Below are positions 50,614 through 58,624 of a stretch of DNA of 64,000 nucleotides, in pieces. Under the pieces are notes generated by a model that ran no database searches, was not told where the DNA came from, and was given only the letters and a program-made list of their open reading frames with translations. The DNA comes from CAVVVS01 sp963751355. Its GTDB lineage: Bacteria; Bacteroidota; Ignavibacteria; Ignavibacteriales; Ignavibacteriaceae. Where the stretch lies: NCBI GenBank assembly GCA_963751355.1, contig CAVVVS010000137.1, forward strand, positions 135,008-199,007, given 5' to 3'. The translations under genes and the position numbers were made by a program. The stretch's first letter is position 1. Each line of letters opens with the position of its first letter.

Positions 50614-51588
50614 ATGAAAATTGCACTTGTAGTTGGCATAGATTATTATGAATACGGATCAAATCTCTTTGGGTGTGTTAATGATGCATACAGTGTAAAA
50701 ACGATTTTAGAACGTAATGATGGTGGCTCAGTTAATTTTGACTGCAAACTGTTAACAGCTTCTTCTTCAAGTGAAAGTATATCCCGTAGCGAGCTTAAGG
50801 ATAATATTGAAAAATTATTTAAAAGTGACGCCGAAATTGCATTATTATATTTTGCTGGTCATGGACATATCGAAGCTACAGGAGGATATCTGCTAGCGTC
50901 TGATTCTAAACGTGGAGATGAAGGAGTATCGCTTTCAGATATACTAACATATGCAAATTCTTCACCAGCAACAAACAAAGTTATTGTATTGGATAGTTGT
51001 CATTCAGGGATTGCTGGTAACCCACCAACTAGCAATCAACTTTCAGCTTTATCCGAAGGATTGACAGTTCTTACTGCATCTACAAAAGACCAATATGCTT
51101 CTGAAGAAAATGGTAGAGGTGTTTTTACAACTCTTTTTGTAGATGCACTGAGTGGAAGTGCGGCAAACCTAACCGGTGATATAACTCCTGGGAGTGTTTA
51201 TGCCCATATAGACCAGTCTCTTGGTGCTTGGGAACAAAGACCTGTTTTTAAAACTAACGTTAAACAATTCGTTTCTTTACGAAAATCAACACCGCCTATT
51301 TCAATTGAGGATTTAAGACGCTTACCAGAATTTTTCCCAAATGCTGGATATAAATTTCCTCTTGATCCAACTTACGAACCAGAAATGAAAGGACGAGACC
51401 CTGATATGCCTGAACCAAACACTGAAAATACCCGTATATTTTCAATACTACAAAAATACAATAGGCTTAATTTACTTATTCCAATTGATGCTCCGCATAT
51501 GTGGAATGCTGCAATGGAAAGTAAAACTTGTACATTAACAGCTCTTGGTGAACATTATCGAAGGCTTGTAGAAAAGAAGCGTATATAG
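50614..51588 (+). CDS. Caspase-like (peptidase C14) protease, probable immune effector
   Basis: Start at ATG 50614 (four codons inside the longest frame) after TTGAGG. 324 residues. The caspase fold is clear: ALVVGIDYYEYGSNLFGCVNDA, ALLYFAGHGHIE with catalytic His83, VIVLDSCHSGIAG with catalytic Cys129, LTVLTASTKDQYASE and GRGVFTTLFVDALSG. A C-terminal domain of about 110 residues (LPEFFPNAGYKFPLDPTYE, LQKYNRLNLLIP, HMWNAAMESKTCTLTALGEHYRRLV) has no protease motifs and may bind the TIR-made signal. Paired with the adjacent TIR gene this is the architecture reported for caspase-type (type IV) Thoeris, where activation cleaves proteins and stops the infected cell. Frame intact. Confidence 0.88.
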   Translation: MKIALVVGIDYYEYGSNLFGCVNDAYSVKTILERNDGGSVNFDCKLLTASSSSESISRSELKDNIEKLFKSDAEIALLYFAGHGHIEATGGYLLASDSKRGDEGVSLSDILTYANSSPATNKVIVLDSCHSGIAGNPPTSNQLSALSEGLTVLTASTKDQYASEENGRGVFTTLFVDALSGSAANLTGDITPGSVYAHIDQSLGAWEQRPVFKTNVKQFVSLRKSTPPISIEDLRRLPEFFPNAGYKFPLDPTYEPEMKGRDPDMPEPNTENTRIFSILQKYNRLNLLIPIDAPHMWNAAMESKTCTLTALGEHYRRLVEKKRI

Positions 51589-51624
51589 AATAACGCCTAA
51601 CATTGCAATTTAAGTCGACAGCTT

Positions 51625-51858
51625 TTACATCAAATCCTGAATTGTCTCTAACAGTGGTCTTTTATCAGCCAGCCTTGCTAAATCTTCTCTCCGTGCAGTA
51701 TTATAATCTATTCTTGCCCTGTTTATAGTTCTTTCAAGTCCTAAGAATTTTTCATTGCCCTTCACAGGTTTACCCTGAAATAGTTGAACAATTGCCTGCC
51801 ATCCTGGACTTGTATTGTCGCCTAATTTTCTTTCCGGTAATTTTTTAAAGTATTTCAT
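51625..51858 (-). CDS. Small hypothetical protein
   Basis: 77 residues. Start chosen at 51858 because AAGGAA lies 7 bp upstream; a longer frame reaches 51921 but lacks a site. Basic and Leu/Arg-rich (ERTINRARIDYNTARREDLARLADKRPLLETIQDLM), probably helical. Convergent with the caspase gene, 36 bp away. No family recognised. Confidence 0.5.
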   Translation of the reverse strand: MKYFKKLPERKLGDNTSPGWQAIVQLFQGKPVKGNEKFLGLERTINRARIDYNTARREDLARLADKRPLLETIQDLM

Positions 51859-52076
51859 AAGTATTCCTTGATTTATAATTAAATATAGAAGATTCCAAGT
51901 TAAGGAGTCATTATTTTGCATGGCGTGCAGAGCTAAAAAACCCTGAGATAAATAATACTGGGTAAGAAGGGAAGCATACTATTTTAAACACCCGATAAGA
52001 CATTATTTAATTGCCATTATATAAGTTTTAATAGATTTAAGGATTTTAAGAAGCAGGGGAGACCTGACGAATGATA

Positions 52077-52328
52077 TTATTTTCCTGACTTAATTTTTCT
52101 CTCCAATATTTTACAAAAATCTACCAAGTTTGTTTTTAGATGTGGGCAGATTTTTCTTAATTCAATTATATCAACTTTCCTTTGTCCTGTTTCTATTTTA
52201 CTAATGAAGGATTGATGTACATTAAGTTTCTTTGCTAAATCGGTTTGAAGAAGACCTGCTTTAATCCTGAAATCCACAAAGACCTGAATAAAATACTTAT
52301 ATTCTTTACTAAACAAACTCTTTTCCAC
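52077..52328 (-). CDS. XRE-family helix-turn-helix regulator
   Basis: 83 residues, GTG start at 52328. A Cro/C1-type HTH fills most of the protein: RIKAGLLQTDLAKKLNVHQSFISKIETGQRKVDIIEL. It is divergent from the EcsC gene and the 84-bp gap holds an inverted repeat (52341-52372) that could be its operator. Likely autoregulates and controls the EcsC gene. Confidence 0.85.
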   Translation of the reverse strand: MEKSLFSKEYKYFIQVFVDFRIKAGLLQTDLAKKLNVHQSFISKIETGQRKVDIIELRKICPHLKTNLVDFCKILERKIKSGK

Positions 52329-52340
52329 ATATAAAATTTA

Positions 52341-52372
52341 TATCCTAATATTGAATATCCCATTTTAGGATA
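52341..52372. promoter_or_regulatory. Inverted-repeat operator between the XRE and EcsC genes
   Basis: TATCCTAA (52341-52348) and TTAGGATA (52365-52372) form a perfect 8-bp inverted repeat, with a further TATCC half site at 52356-52360 in between. Spacing suits a dimer of the adjacent XRE protein. Position, 13 bp from the XRE start and 41 bp from the EcsC start, would let it control both. Confidence 0.55.
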
Positions 52373-52412
52373 TTATTTTAGAGTTTTATACAATATTTTG
52401 TAGAGGAACCTT

Positions 52413-53144
52413 ATGGATGGGGAAAAAGGAATTGAGATTTGGAATAAATTATTAAAAGCATCTCTTAGTTTACCAAATTCAAAAATTAATCGTGCAGTAT
52501 TTTTAAGAAAAGAGCTTAACAAACGAGTACTTCTCGAACAGGTTGAACTAGCTATTTCTAAATCTCCAGCTAAAGCGAAAATAAACGGAAAAATTATTGA
52601 TGACATTGCTCAAAGTTGTATAAGTTGGCAAACAGTGCAAGTCTCAATGATTTCTTTTGCAGCCGGATTGCCGGGTGGATGGTGGATGGCGGGTACTATA
52701 CCTACAGATTTAGCCCAATTTTATTGGCATACTATTCAGCTAATACAAAAGCTAATTTATTTATATGGATGGCCTGAATTATTTGACGAGATTGAGAATG
52801 ATGTTGATGATGAAACCTTATTAAAAATAACCATATTTGTCGGTGTCATGTTTGGAGCTAGCGCTGCTGCCAAAGTTGTTTCTGAGTTAGCTGAGAAACT
52901 TTCTCTGGAAGCCTCAATCAGACTTCCAAGAAAAGCATTAACAAAGTATGGAATTTATAATTTGGCTAAACAAATTTCAAAATGGATTGGTGTTAGATTA
53001 ACTAAAACTACATTTTCAGAAGCTATATCGAAATTAGTACCGATTCTAGGAGGAATTGTTTCAGGTGGGATATCTTACTTTTCAATGAAAAAAATGGGTA
53101 AAAGATTGCAAAGACATTTGAGAGCTTTACCTTTAGCAGAGTAA
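52413..53144 (+). CDS. EcsC-family protein
   Basis: 243 residues. Family signature GIEIWNKLLKASLSLPNSKINRAVFLRKEL-type opening and a hydrophobic centre FAAGLPGGWWMAGTIPTDLAQFYWHTIQLIQKLIYLYGWPEL, as in EcsC-like proteins; a hydrophobic GVMFGASAAAKVV segment and a glycine-rich IPIL-type SKLVPILGGIVSGGISYFSMKKMGKRL end. Likely membrane-associated. Biochemical function unknown for most members. Divergent from its probable XRE regulator. Sits among defence and mobile-element genes, so a defence or toxin-type role is possible but unproven. Confidence 0.8.
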   Translation: MDGEKGIEIWNKLLKASLSLPNSKINRAVFLRKELNKRVLLEQVELAISKSPAKAKINGKIIDDIAQSCISWQTVQVSMISFAAGLPGGWWMAGTIPTDLAQFYWHTIQLIQKLIYLYGWPELFDEIENDVDDETLLKITIFVGVMFGASAAAKVVSELAEKLSLEASIRLPRKALTKYGIYNLAKQISKWIGVRLTKTTFSEAISKLVPILGGIVSGGISYFSMKKMGKRLQRHLRALPLAE

Positions 53145-53221
53145 AAACCAAATCCAATGGAAACTTTAAAGCATAAGCAAATGTTTGTTGCATAAGCTGC
53201 AATACAAATTATTGTAACTCT

Positions 53222-53277
53222 GTAATATTTCAGTTAAAGCTTCAAAAATGAATTAAAAATAAACTGAAATATATTAC
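53222..53277. repeat. Imperfect hairpin between convergent genes
   Basis: GTAATATTTCAGTTAA (53222-53237) is complementary, with a 2-nt bulge, to TAAACTGAAATATATTAC (53260-53277). It lies between the EcsC stop and the convergent clamp-motif gene and may act as a bidirectional terminator; the arms are AT-rich and no strong U tract is present. Confidence 0.45.
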
Positions 53278-53310
53278 AAAGATTAAATTAAACCTTGTAA
53301 TTAAGGGTAA

Positions 53311-53346
53311 GTATGTTGCGTACTTCCATGAACAGTACACGACAAA
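53311..53346. repeat. Downstream copy of the GTATGTTGCGTACT element
   Basis: GTATGTTGCGTACT (53311-53324) is identical to 54271-54284 on the other side of the gene 53366-54253. It pairs imperfectly with AGTACACGAC (53334-53343). Same orientation as the other copy, so the gene is bracketed by 14-bp direct repeats that are each part of a near-palindrome. Confidence 0.6.
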
Positions 53347-53365
53347 ACTTAACCCCATACTCCTG

Positions 53366-54253
53366 CTAAAATAAAGTCAATTGCTCATCCTTTTTATCAA
53401 CATTTTCGAGCCTGGCTTTTAACTCTTTCACATCATACTTTGTCTTTTCGATTAAAATTGGCCTCATTTTTTCCCAGGTATCCGCTGCATATTGCCTATC
53501 CATCCCTTGCCATTTAATTACCATATCCCAGTAGGGAGATTCTGCAAGCTGATTGCATACGGCTCCTTCCAGATAAAAGGTAATTTTCTTTGCTTTCCCT
53601 GTATTTATTCCTAGCTGATTCGAAGTTTCATTAAGTACTTCTTTACCGAGCTGGGTATGCTTATCGAAAGCTACCCAGAAAGGAAAATCAGGATTATTGT
53701 TGGGTTGAGTATACTGAATTTCCGGAACTGGTTCAGTAAGTGCCAAGTATGCAGCTGCTATCATCATGGCCTGATCATAAGAGAAACCTGCATAGTTTAT
53801 AGCCAGTTCTGCAGCTTGAATTGGTTCTTTATTAGCTTTATAATCCGGTTGCTTTTTTATCCATTCCCAGAATCGTTCAGGGTCTTTAATTGCATTAGCA
53901 ACTGATTTAAAAGCGATTTTTTTTTCTTCCGGGACACTTTCATGCAAACCAAAACTACCATCGTTTAGAGCAAGAGCTAAAGTTGAAAGTCCTGCAGCAT
54001 TTTTATTTTTTACAGTAAGGGCAAGCTTTTTATAGCTGCCCAGAATGTTATTTAAGTTTATCTGCGTCGCAAACGGCCAGCACTCCTCATAAGTCATAAC
54101 AAAGAGTCTGTTCTTAAGCCATTCCTTATTTCCGGTGCTTAGCAGGTAGCTGTATACTTTCTCTAATACATTTATATTGCCCCTGCGTACAGCTTTTTGC
54201 AGTAAGGAGCGCTCTAAATTGTAAGGTGAACTATTATATGTAAAATTTTCCAT
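53366..54253 (-). CDS. Unknown protein with C-terminal beta-clamp-binding motif
   Basis: 295 residues, no signal peptide. N-terminal part is helical and reads SPYNLERSLLQKAVRRGNINVLEKVYSYLL, then RLFVMTYEECWPFATQINLNN, recalling the helical C-terminal domain of RarA/MgsA-type clamp-loader-like ATPases, but no Walker motifs exist. The last residues are QLTLF, a textbook beta-sliding-clamp-binding pentapeptide. It therefore probably works at replication forks. Start 54253 lies 18 bp from a perfect palindrome (54274-54303), the likely operator. It follows the NADAR gene by 58 bp on the same strand. Function of the central domain is unknown to me. Confidence 0.6.
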   Translation of the reverse strand: MENFTYNSSPYNLERSLLQKAVRRGNINVLEKVYSYLLSTGNKEWLKNRLFVMTYEECWPFATQINLNNILGSYKKLALTVKNKNAAGLSTLALALNDGSFGLHESVPEEKKIAFKSVANAIKDPERFWEWIKKQPDYKANKEPIQAAELAINYAGFSYDQAMMIAAAYLALTEPVPEIQYTQPNNNPDFPFWVAFDKHTQLGKEVLNETSNQLGINTGKAKKITFYLEGAVCNQLAESPYWDMVIKWQGMDRQYAADTWEKMRPILIEKTKYDVKELKARLENVDKKDEQLTLF

Positions 54254-54270
54254 TGTGATTATTTAGTTTT

Positions 54271-54303
54271 GTATGTTGCGTACTGTTATGACAATACGCA
54301 ACA
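54271..54303. promoter_or_regulatory. Palindromic operator-like element upstream of the clamp-motif gene
   Basis: TGTTGCGTA (54274-54282) and TACGCAACA (54295-54303) form a perfect 9-bp inverted repeat with a 12-bp spacer. The left arm belongs to the 14-bp GTATGTTGCGTACT unit repeated at 53311. Position just upstream of the start at 54253 suits a repressor site. Confidence 0.6.
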
Positions 54304-54311
54304 AAGTATAA

Positions 54312-54848
54312 CTATAGCTTACTTCTAACTTCCATCAAAGCGAAGCCTAATAAATTAAGACCTTTCCATTTTGTAGGTTCATTGACATCCGGATTATTTT
54401 TTGACATACCGATGCCCCATATTTTATCATGTGGACTAGCTTCAACTAAAATTTGATTTTTTGTGTTTAATAAAAATTTTTTGAGATGCTTATTCTGTCC
54501 AAACTTAGCTGTATTCCCATTTACTACAAAATTAAATCTATTTTGAGTCCATATCATGTCGTCAAAATTTTTGATACATCTTCCGTATTTTTTAGCTTGA
54601 CATGGACTTTGAGTAGATAAAATTTTGTCAAGCATATTATCATCGTTAAACAATCGCGCTTTTTCAGACATCATATATTGTTCTGAATTATAGTAGCTTA
54701 TTCCATCAAGAACAAATGTTGCTGGATACCATTGGCTTAAACATTCAGTTCCAAGTTGATCTTGTTGTATATGTCCATAAAAAAATAAAAAGTCAGGCTT
54801 AAAACCTTCATTTATTTCATCTATCAGAGAAGTAACATTATTATTCAT
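54312..54848 (-). CDS. NADAR-domain (YbiA-like) N-glycosidase family protein
   Basis: 178 residues. Family features: DFLFFYGH, LSQWYPATFVLDGISYYNSEQYMMSEKARLF, CQAKKYGRCIKNFDD, FNFVVNGNTAKFGQN, EASPHDKIWGIGMS and GLNLLGFALMEVR. NADAR/YbiA proteins hydrolyse N-glycosidic bonds; some act on riboflavin-pathway intermediates and others remove ADP-ribose from guanine in nucleic acids as antitoxins. Preceded, 87 bp upstream on the same strand, by an unknown 139-residue gene. In an accessory region an ADP-ribosylation-reversal or defence role is plausible; the metabolic role cannot be excluded. Confidence 0.85.
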   Translation of the reverse strand: MNNNVTSLIDEINEGFKPDFLFFYGHIQQDQLGTECLSQWYPATFVLDGISYYNSEQYMMSEKARLFNDDNMLDKILSTQSPCQAKKYGRCIKNFDDMIWTQNRFNFVVNGNTAKFGQNKHLKKFLLNTKNQILVEASPHDKIWGIGMSKNNPDVNEPTKWKGLNLLGFALMEVRSKL

Positions 54849-54935
54849 ATTCTAATCCTTTTATATTTATTTATTTTTTAAATTAGAGGCCTTTATTTTG
54901 TGTATTATAAGAAACCAACAATATAGCTCCTGGTT

Positions 54936-55355
54936 TCAAAGGAAATGTTTATATACAATTGAATATAAACCTAAATTCTTTATAATTTCTGAATTATTTT
55001 TATACCAGATTTTATAATCTGACTTCTTTATTTGCCGATAATCTATCCCTGTTGTATCCTTAAATGTAAATTTGTCAGCCATTGAAAAGGTATAAGGTCC
55101 AAAGTCATAGGAAATAAATTTTATACGATCTTTAAGGAATATGACACTCGATATTGTAAAAGTATGAATATCATCTTTAAAAAGTTCGGGTGTATCTCCT
55201 ACTAATTTTTCAACAATAAGCTCATGCAGGTTTTTATAATCATCTAATAAAGGGAACCATTGATTATTACCTGTTATTATTGAGGCTACAGTTTCCGGGA
55301 AGTTTTTATTTATTTTATTAAAATTTTTCATTACCATTATTTTATATTTACTCAT
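54936..55355 (-). CDS. Hypothetical protein upstream of the NADAR gene
   Basis: 139 residues, soluble, basic N terminus. Alternating strands and helices: ETVASIITGNNQWFPLLDDYKNLHELIVEKL, TFTISSVIFLKDRIKFISYDFGPYTFSMADKF, DYRQIKKSDYKIWYKNN. No family recognised and no obvious catalytic triad. Co-directional with NADAR, so possibly its partner. An AAGGAGA ribosome site is at 55363-55369 on the minus strand. Confidence 0.6.
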   Translation of the reverse strand: MSKYKIMVMKNFNKINKNFPETVASIITGNNQWFPLLDDYKNLHELIVEKLVGDTPELFKDDIHTFTISSVIFLKDRIKFISYDFGPYTFSMADKFTFKDTTGIDYRQIKKSDYKIWYKNNSEIIKNLGLYSIVYKHFL

Positions 55356-55417
55356 GTGTAAATCTCCTTTTTATTGTAAAACTATGGTCTATACACGACC
55401 AACATGACCCTTCTCTA

Positions 55418-55700
55418 CCCGGGCATACCCAGGCGGGCATGTTATTCTACCCTGATTAGCATCCATTAAATTTGTTCGATTTTGACCTGTTTTGAAGGAA
55501 AAAATCAACCTGCCCATGCTGCCCAGGCAAACCCTGGTTTTAGAAGTAAGTCAGAGTATATTTTATTTTATTATTATTTTTTTTCTCTTTGCCTATTTAT
55601 ATAACCCGGGTTTACTTGACCAGCCGGGCAATAACTTATATTTAAAGGACTTAGAGGTAACCACCATCCTGGACAGTACCCGGGCAGAACCCAGGCAGAC
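55418..55700. repeat. Iteron-like GC-rich repeat cluster, possible replication origin
   Basis: A 347-bp gap between two minus-strand genes in which GC-rich units stand out from the AT-rich background: CCCGGGCATACCCAGGCGGG (55418-55437), GCCCAGGCAAACCCTGG (55521-55537), ACCCGGG with CCAGCCGGGC (55613-55639) and CCCGGGCAGAACCCAGGCAG (55679-55698). All share CCCGGGC or CCCAGGC words, some inverted. They lie immediately beyond the 3' end of a primase-helicase gene, with a strongly AT-rich run (55556-55600) inside, an origin-like layout. A short plus-strand frame at 55492-55755 overlaps this and is not considered a gene. Confidence 0.5.
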
Positions 55701-55702
55701 AG

Positions 55703-58339
55703 CTAATTCCAGACATAGTACCGAACCCTCTCATTATTTTCGGTTATACGGATAGATTCTAAACCATAGAGCTTCATCTCAGTACCCAGCTTCTCTGCAG
55801 AAACAGGATAGCTATGATAAATATTATTAAACAACTGCAGTGCAAACTCCTTCCTGATCTTACCTGATATATCATCTTTTATAATATGGATTTTCGGCAT
55901 ACCCAGGCTGGCAGTAATATTTTCTTCAAACCAATCCAGGTCTTCATTTTTCAACCTGTAAGCAAATTCTTCATACCTGTTCATACTAGCTGATATCATT
56001 GTATTTTTAACATCATTTTCAAAACAGGTTTTAGCTTTTAATGGATCATACTGCCAGTTCATCAGGAATTGAGCAAAATAACTTATCTCTTTTTTTAATG
56101 AATCTAGGTAACCAGCCGGATCCTTAGAAAACCAAGGATATGATCTTAAAGGTTTCCCCGTGTTTACAACATTGAATCTTCTGTCTCCCTCTTCAATAAA
56201 AACAGGTATCCGTTCATTACTGAAGAATATGCAATTAACATGATTAGTAATAAAATACTGTTTTATATGTTTTTCATTAATTATTATTTCTGGATCAGTT
56301 ATAATTGCTTTAATTTTTGATTTCACAGAAGAACTCTTACTTTTATCCATTCCTTTTTCAACTTCGTTGAAAGCTATAAGCAGGATATTCTGAAGCCAGG
56401 GATTAAAATCGTTGTGAAGTTGATCATTTTCAACCTGGATAGCCTGGTCACTACCAAATAATGGCTTAAGTACATAGTTTAATAATACACCCTTGCCTGT
56501 CCCTGGTACTCCTTTGAATATCCAGGCTGTTAATTGTTTCTCCCTGGTCTGCATTATACCTGACAGAAAGTTTATAAATAGCTCTTTTTCCTGCTCGACG
56601 GGGATTAAATTAGTAAGGAGTTTATTGATATTAGGGAAGACAATATCAGGGTTTATCTCTTCTGGTGTCTTTCTAAATAGCATATATTCTGAAGGTTTAA
56701 AGAGATTGAATATTTCTTTTTCCATATCATATCTCTCATCCATTTTAACTACAAAATCAACTTTAAGTACCGGCAGAATATCTGGAAGAATCTGCGAAGA
56801 AGAAACCAGGATGTTTTCGAGAATATCTTTACTAACTCCAAGATATACCTTATCCTGCCATCTATCCCAATATGAGTAAGAACTGGTGCTTCTTTCAATA
56901 AAGGGGATATATCTTGTACCATCATTGAGATTTTTCTCCTTTAATTTACTATAGGAGGTGATGCTGCTCTTCTTCTTAGAAGCCTTGATTAAGATCCTAA
57001 CATCAGTTTTATTTATTTTAAGCACAGTTGTCATTTGATCGGCAATAATAGATATATCGATCGGATCATTCAGAAGATTGCATATATCTAAAATATCCTC
57101 TGTTACCTTTTGTTTTTCCTGATCATTGTCTTTATCAAAATTCTTAAGTATCTGATCTGTCAACCATAAAGAACCTTTCCTGGCTTTTTTCAAAAGATCT
57201 TTATATGCATCTAAACCATTTGCACGAACAAATTCATCAGGATCTTTATGAGGAGTAAGAACAGAGGGTTCCAGAACGAATGGAATAATATGTGACTCTG
57301 ATAAAAGAAGTTTTACGGCATCAGCAGTATTCTTAGGCCCAACGCTGTCATTATCAAATGAGATGGCAACCTGTTTTATCTTTTTGTTCTTCATCCCATC
57401 AAGATGATTCTTTGACAACCTGCCCTGGCCGACTGCAACAACATTATCCATACCTAAGGCTGTAAAGTATACTGCATCCGGATATCCCTCCAGTATGACC
57501 AGCGTATCTTTATGTTTGCACTTGTTTAAATTGAACAGATCTTTTTTACTTAAACCAAAAGTGCTGTCCCATCTAACACCTTCTTTTTCAGTGCCGTCTT
57601 TTGTTACAAGTTTCATCCCTCCTGGAATTGTTGATCTTTTTATAAAACCTGTTATTTGTCCTTTTGCGTTCCGGTAGGGGATGGCTAATCTGAAGTTATC
57701 TCCGTAATATCCACATAATGGAAGTGAACAGATTTCTTTTTTAGCATCAGGAAATGCAGTTAACAGGTAGTCTCTGATTTCTCTCTCTGAAGGGAAGCAG
57801 CAGAAATCACTTTGCTTAAGTATATTCAGATCATACTTCCTGTCGTTAATCAGGTAATCCAGCGGTTCTTTACCGGAAGAATTATTAAATAAAAGATTAT
57901 GCATCCATTCGAATGCTTTTTCATAAAGCATAGCTTTAATCTGAAAATCTTCCTGCTTTTTTAATTCTTCATCAGTTAATTCTGTTATATTGTTTTGCTG
58001 GAGACTGACAGAATGTTGAATGCCGAATTTTTCGGCTAACCAGGTAACCGCTTCTCCAAATCCCTTGTTCAATTTAGCTTCTACCAGCCTGATATTATCT
58101 CCGCCGGTTCCGCAGTTAAAACAGTACCAATAATTCTCACTTAAGTTGATACTAAAACATCTACCACTATTGGAGGGATGACCAGTCGGGCATTGGCCTT
58201 GTAAGCTGTTTCCGGTTTGAATTAGTTCTAATCCTAAATAATTAGCAATTGTGTTTATAGGTAGGGAATTAAGTTTACCTTTTAATAATTGTAAGCTATT
58301 AAAACTATTTTGATCCTTTCCTATTGTTATAGAATTCAT
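55703..58339 (-). CDS. CHC2-type primase with superfamily-3-type helicase (phage/plasmid replication protein)
   Basis: 878 residues. Residues about 30-95 form a CHC2 zinc finger (Cys50, His54, Cys73, Cys76). A TOPRIM domain follows at about 275-350 (TLVILEGYPDAVYFTALGM, VAISFDNDSVGPKN). The C-terminal third is a DUF5906/SF3-like helicase: GVPGTGKGVLLNYVLKP (Walker A, Gly610-Gly617), LLIAFNEVEKGMDKS (Walker B), and NCIFFSNERIPVFIEEGDRRF (motif C with arginine finger). It would prime and unwind a mobile element's origin. Its start lies inside the upstream DUF5659-like gene (35-bp overlap). Confidence 0.9.
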   Translation of the reverse strand: MNSITIGKDQNSFNSLQLLKGKLNSLPINTIANYLGLELIQTGNSLQGQCPTGHPSNSGRCFSINLSENYWYCFNCGTGGDNIRLVEAKLNKGFGEAVTWLAEKFGIQHSVSLQQNNITELTDEELKKQEDFQIKAMLYEKAFEWMHNLLFNNSSGKEPLDYLINDRKYDLNILKQSDFCCFPSEREIRDYLLTAFPDAKKEICSLPLCGYYGDNFRLAIPYRNAKGQITGFIKRSTIPGGMKLVTKDGTEKEGVRWDSTFGLSKKDLFNLNKCKHKDTLVILEGYPDAVYFTALGMDNVVAVGQGRLSKNHLDGMKNKKIKQVAISFDNDSVGPKNTADAVKLLLSESHIIPFVLEPSVLTPHKDPDEFVRANGLDAYKDLLKKARKGSLWLTDQILKNFDKDNDQEKQKVTEDILDICNLLNDPIDISIIADQMTTVLKINKTDVRILIKASKKKSSITSYSKLKEKNLNDGTRYIPFIERSTSSYSYWDRWQDKVYLGVSKDILENILVSSSQILPDILPVLKVDFVVKMDERYDMEKEIFNLFKPSEYMLFRKTPEEINPDIVFPNINKLLTNLIPVEQEKELFINFLSGIMQTREKQLTAWIFKGVPGTGKGVLLNYVLKPLFGSDQAIQVENDQLHNDFNPWLQNILLIAFNEVEKGMDKSKSSSVKSKIKAIITDPEIIINEKHIKQYFITNHVNCIFFSNERIPVFIEEGDRRFNVVNTGKPLRSYPWFSKDPAGYLDSLKKEISYFAQFLMNWQYDPLKAKTCFENDVKNTMISASMNRYEEFAYRLKNEDLDWFEENITASLGMPKIHIIKDDISGKIRKEFALQLFNNIYHSYPVSAEKLGTEMKLYGLESIRITENNERVRYYVWN

Positions 58340-58595
58340 TTTTTAATTCCTGATTTGAAGTTGAAGCTGATAGGGAATGAATAATTCCCTTAAGGGCACG
58401 AAGTGCCTGACTGTATTTTACCGGTTCAACGGCTGATTTAAGCGAATAATATTTTCGCACCAGATTCTGCAATTCTTCGCTATCATTAAAGAAGAATTCT
58501 GTGAATCCTTGATCCCGGTAATGATGTGCCAGTTCAAATCCATTGGCAATCAAAAAAGCACTGAGATAAAAATCTTTTGACTGAAATAATCCCAT
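58305..58595 (-). CDS. Small DUF5659-like protein
   Basis: 96 residues. SKDFYLSAFLIANGFELAHHYRDQGFTEFFFND and LVRKYYSLKSAVEPVKYSQALRALKGII are typical of DUF5659-type proteins found next to primase-helicase genes on mobile elements. Overlaps the primase start by 35 bp, so translation is coupled. AAGGATT precedes the start. Probably a replication accessory factor. Confidence 0.7.
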   Translation of the reverse strand: MGLFQSKDFYLSAFLIANGFELAHHYRDQGFTEFFFNDSEELQNLVRKYYSLKSAVEPVKYSQALRALKGIIHSLSASTSNQELKNEFYNNRKGSK

Positions 58596-58624
58596 TATTT
58601 TTAATCCTTATATTTTGAAGTTTA

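Noticed and set aside
53311..54303. Integron attC sites flanking a cassette.
   Set aside because: The palindromes lack the GTTRRRY core and no integrase is present; they fit operator-like sites better.
55492..55755. A plus-strand 87-residue frame with a hydrophobic centre.
   Set aside because: Overlaps the primase gene end and the GC-rich repeat cluster, lacks a ribosome site and has a low-complexity tail.
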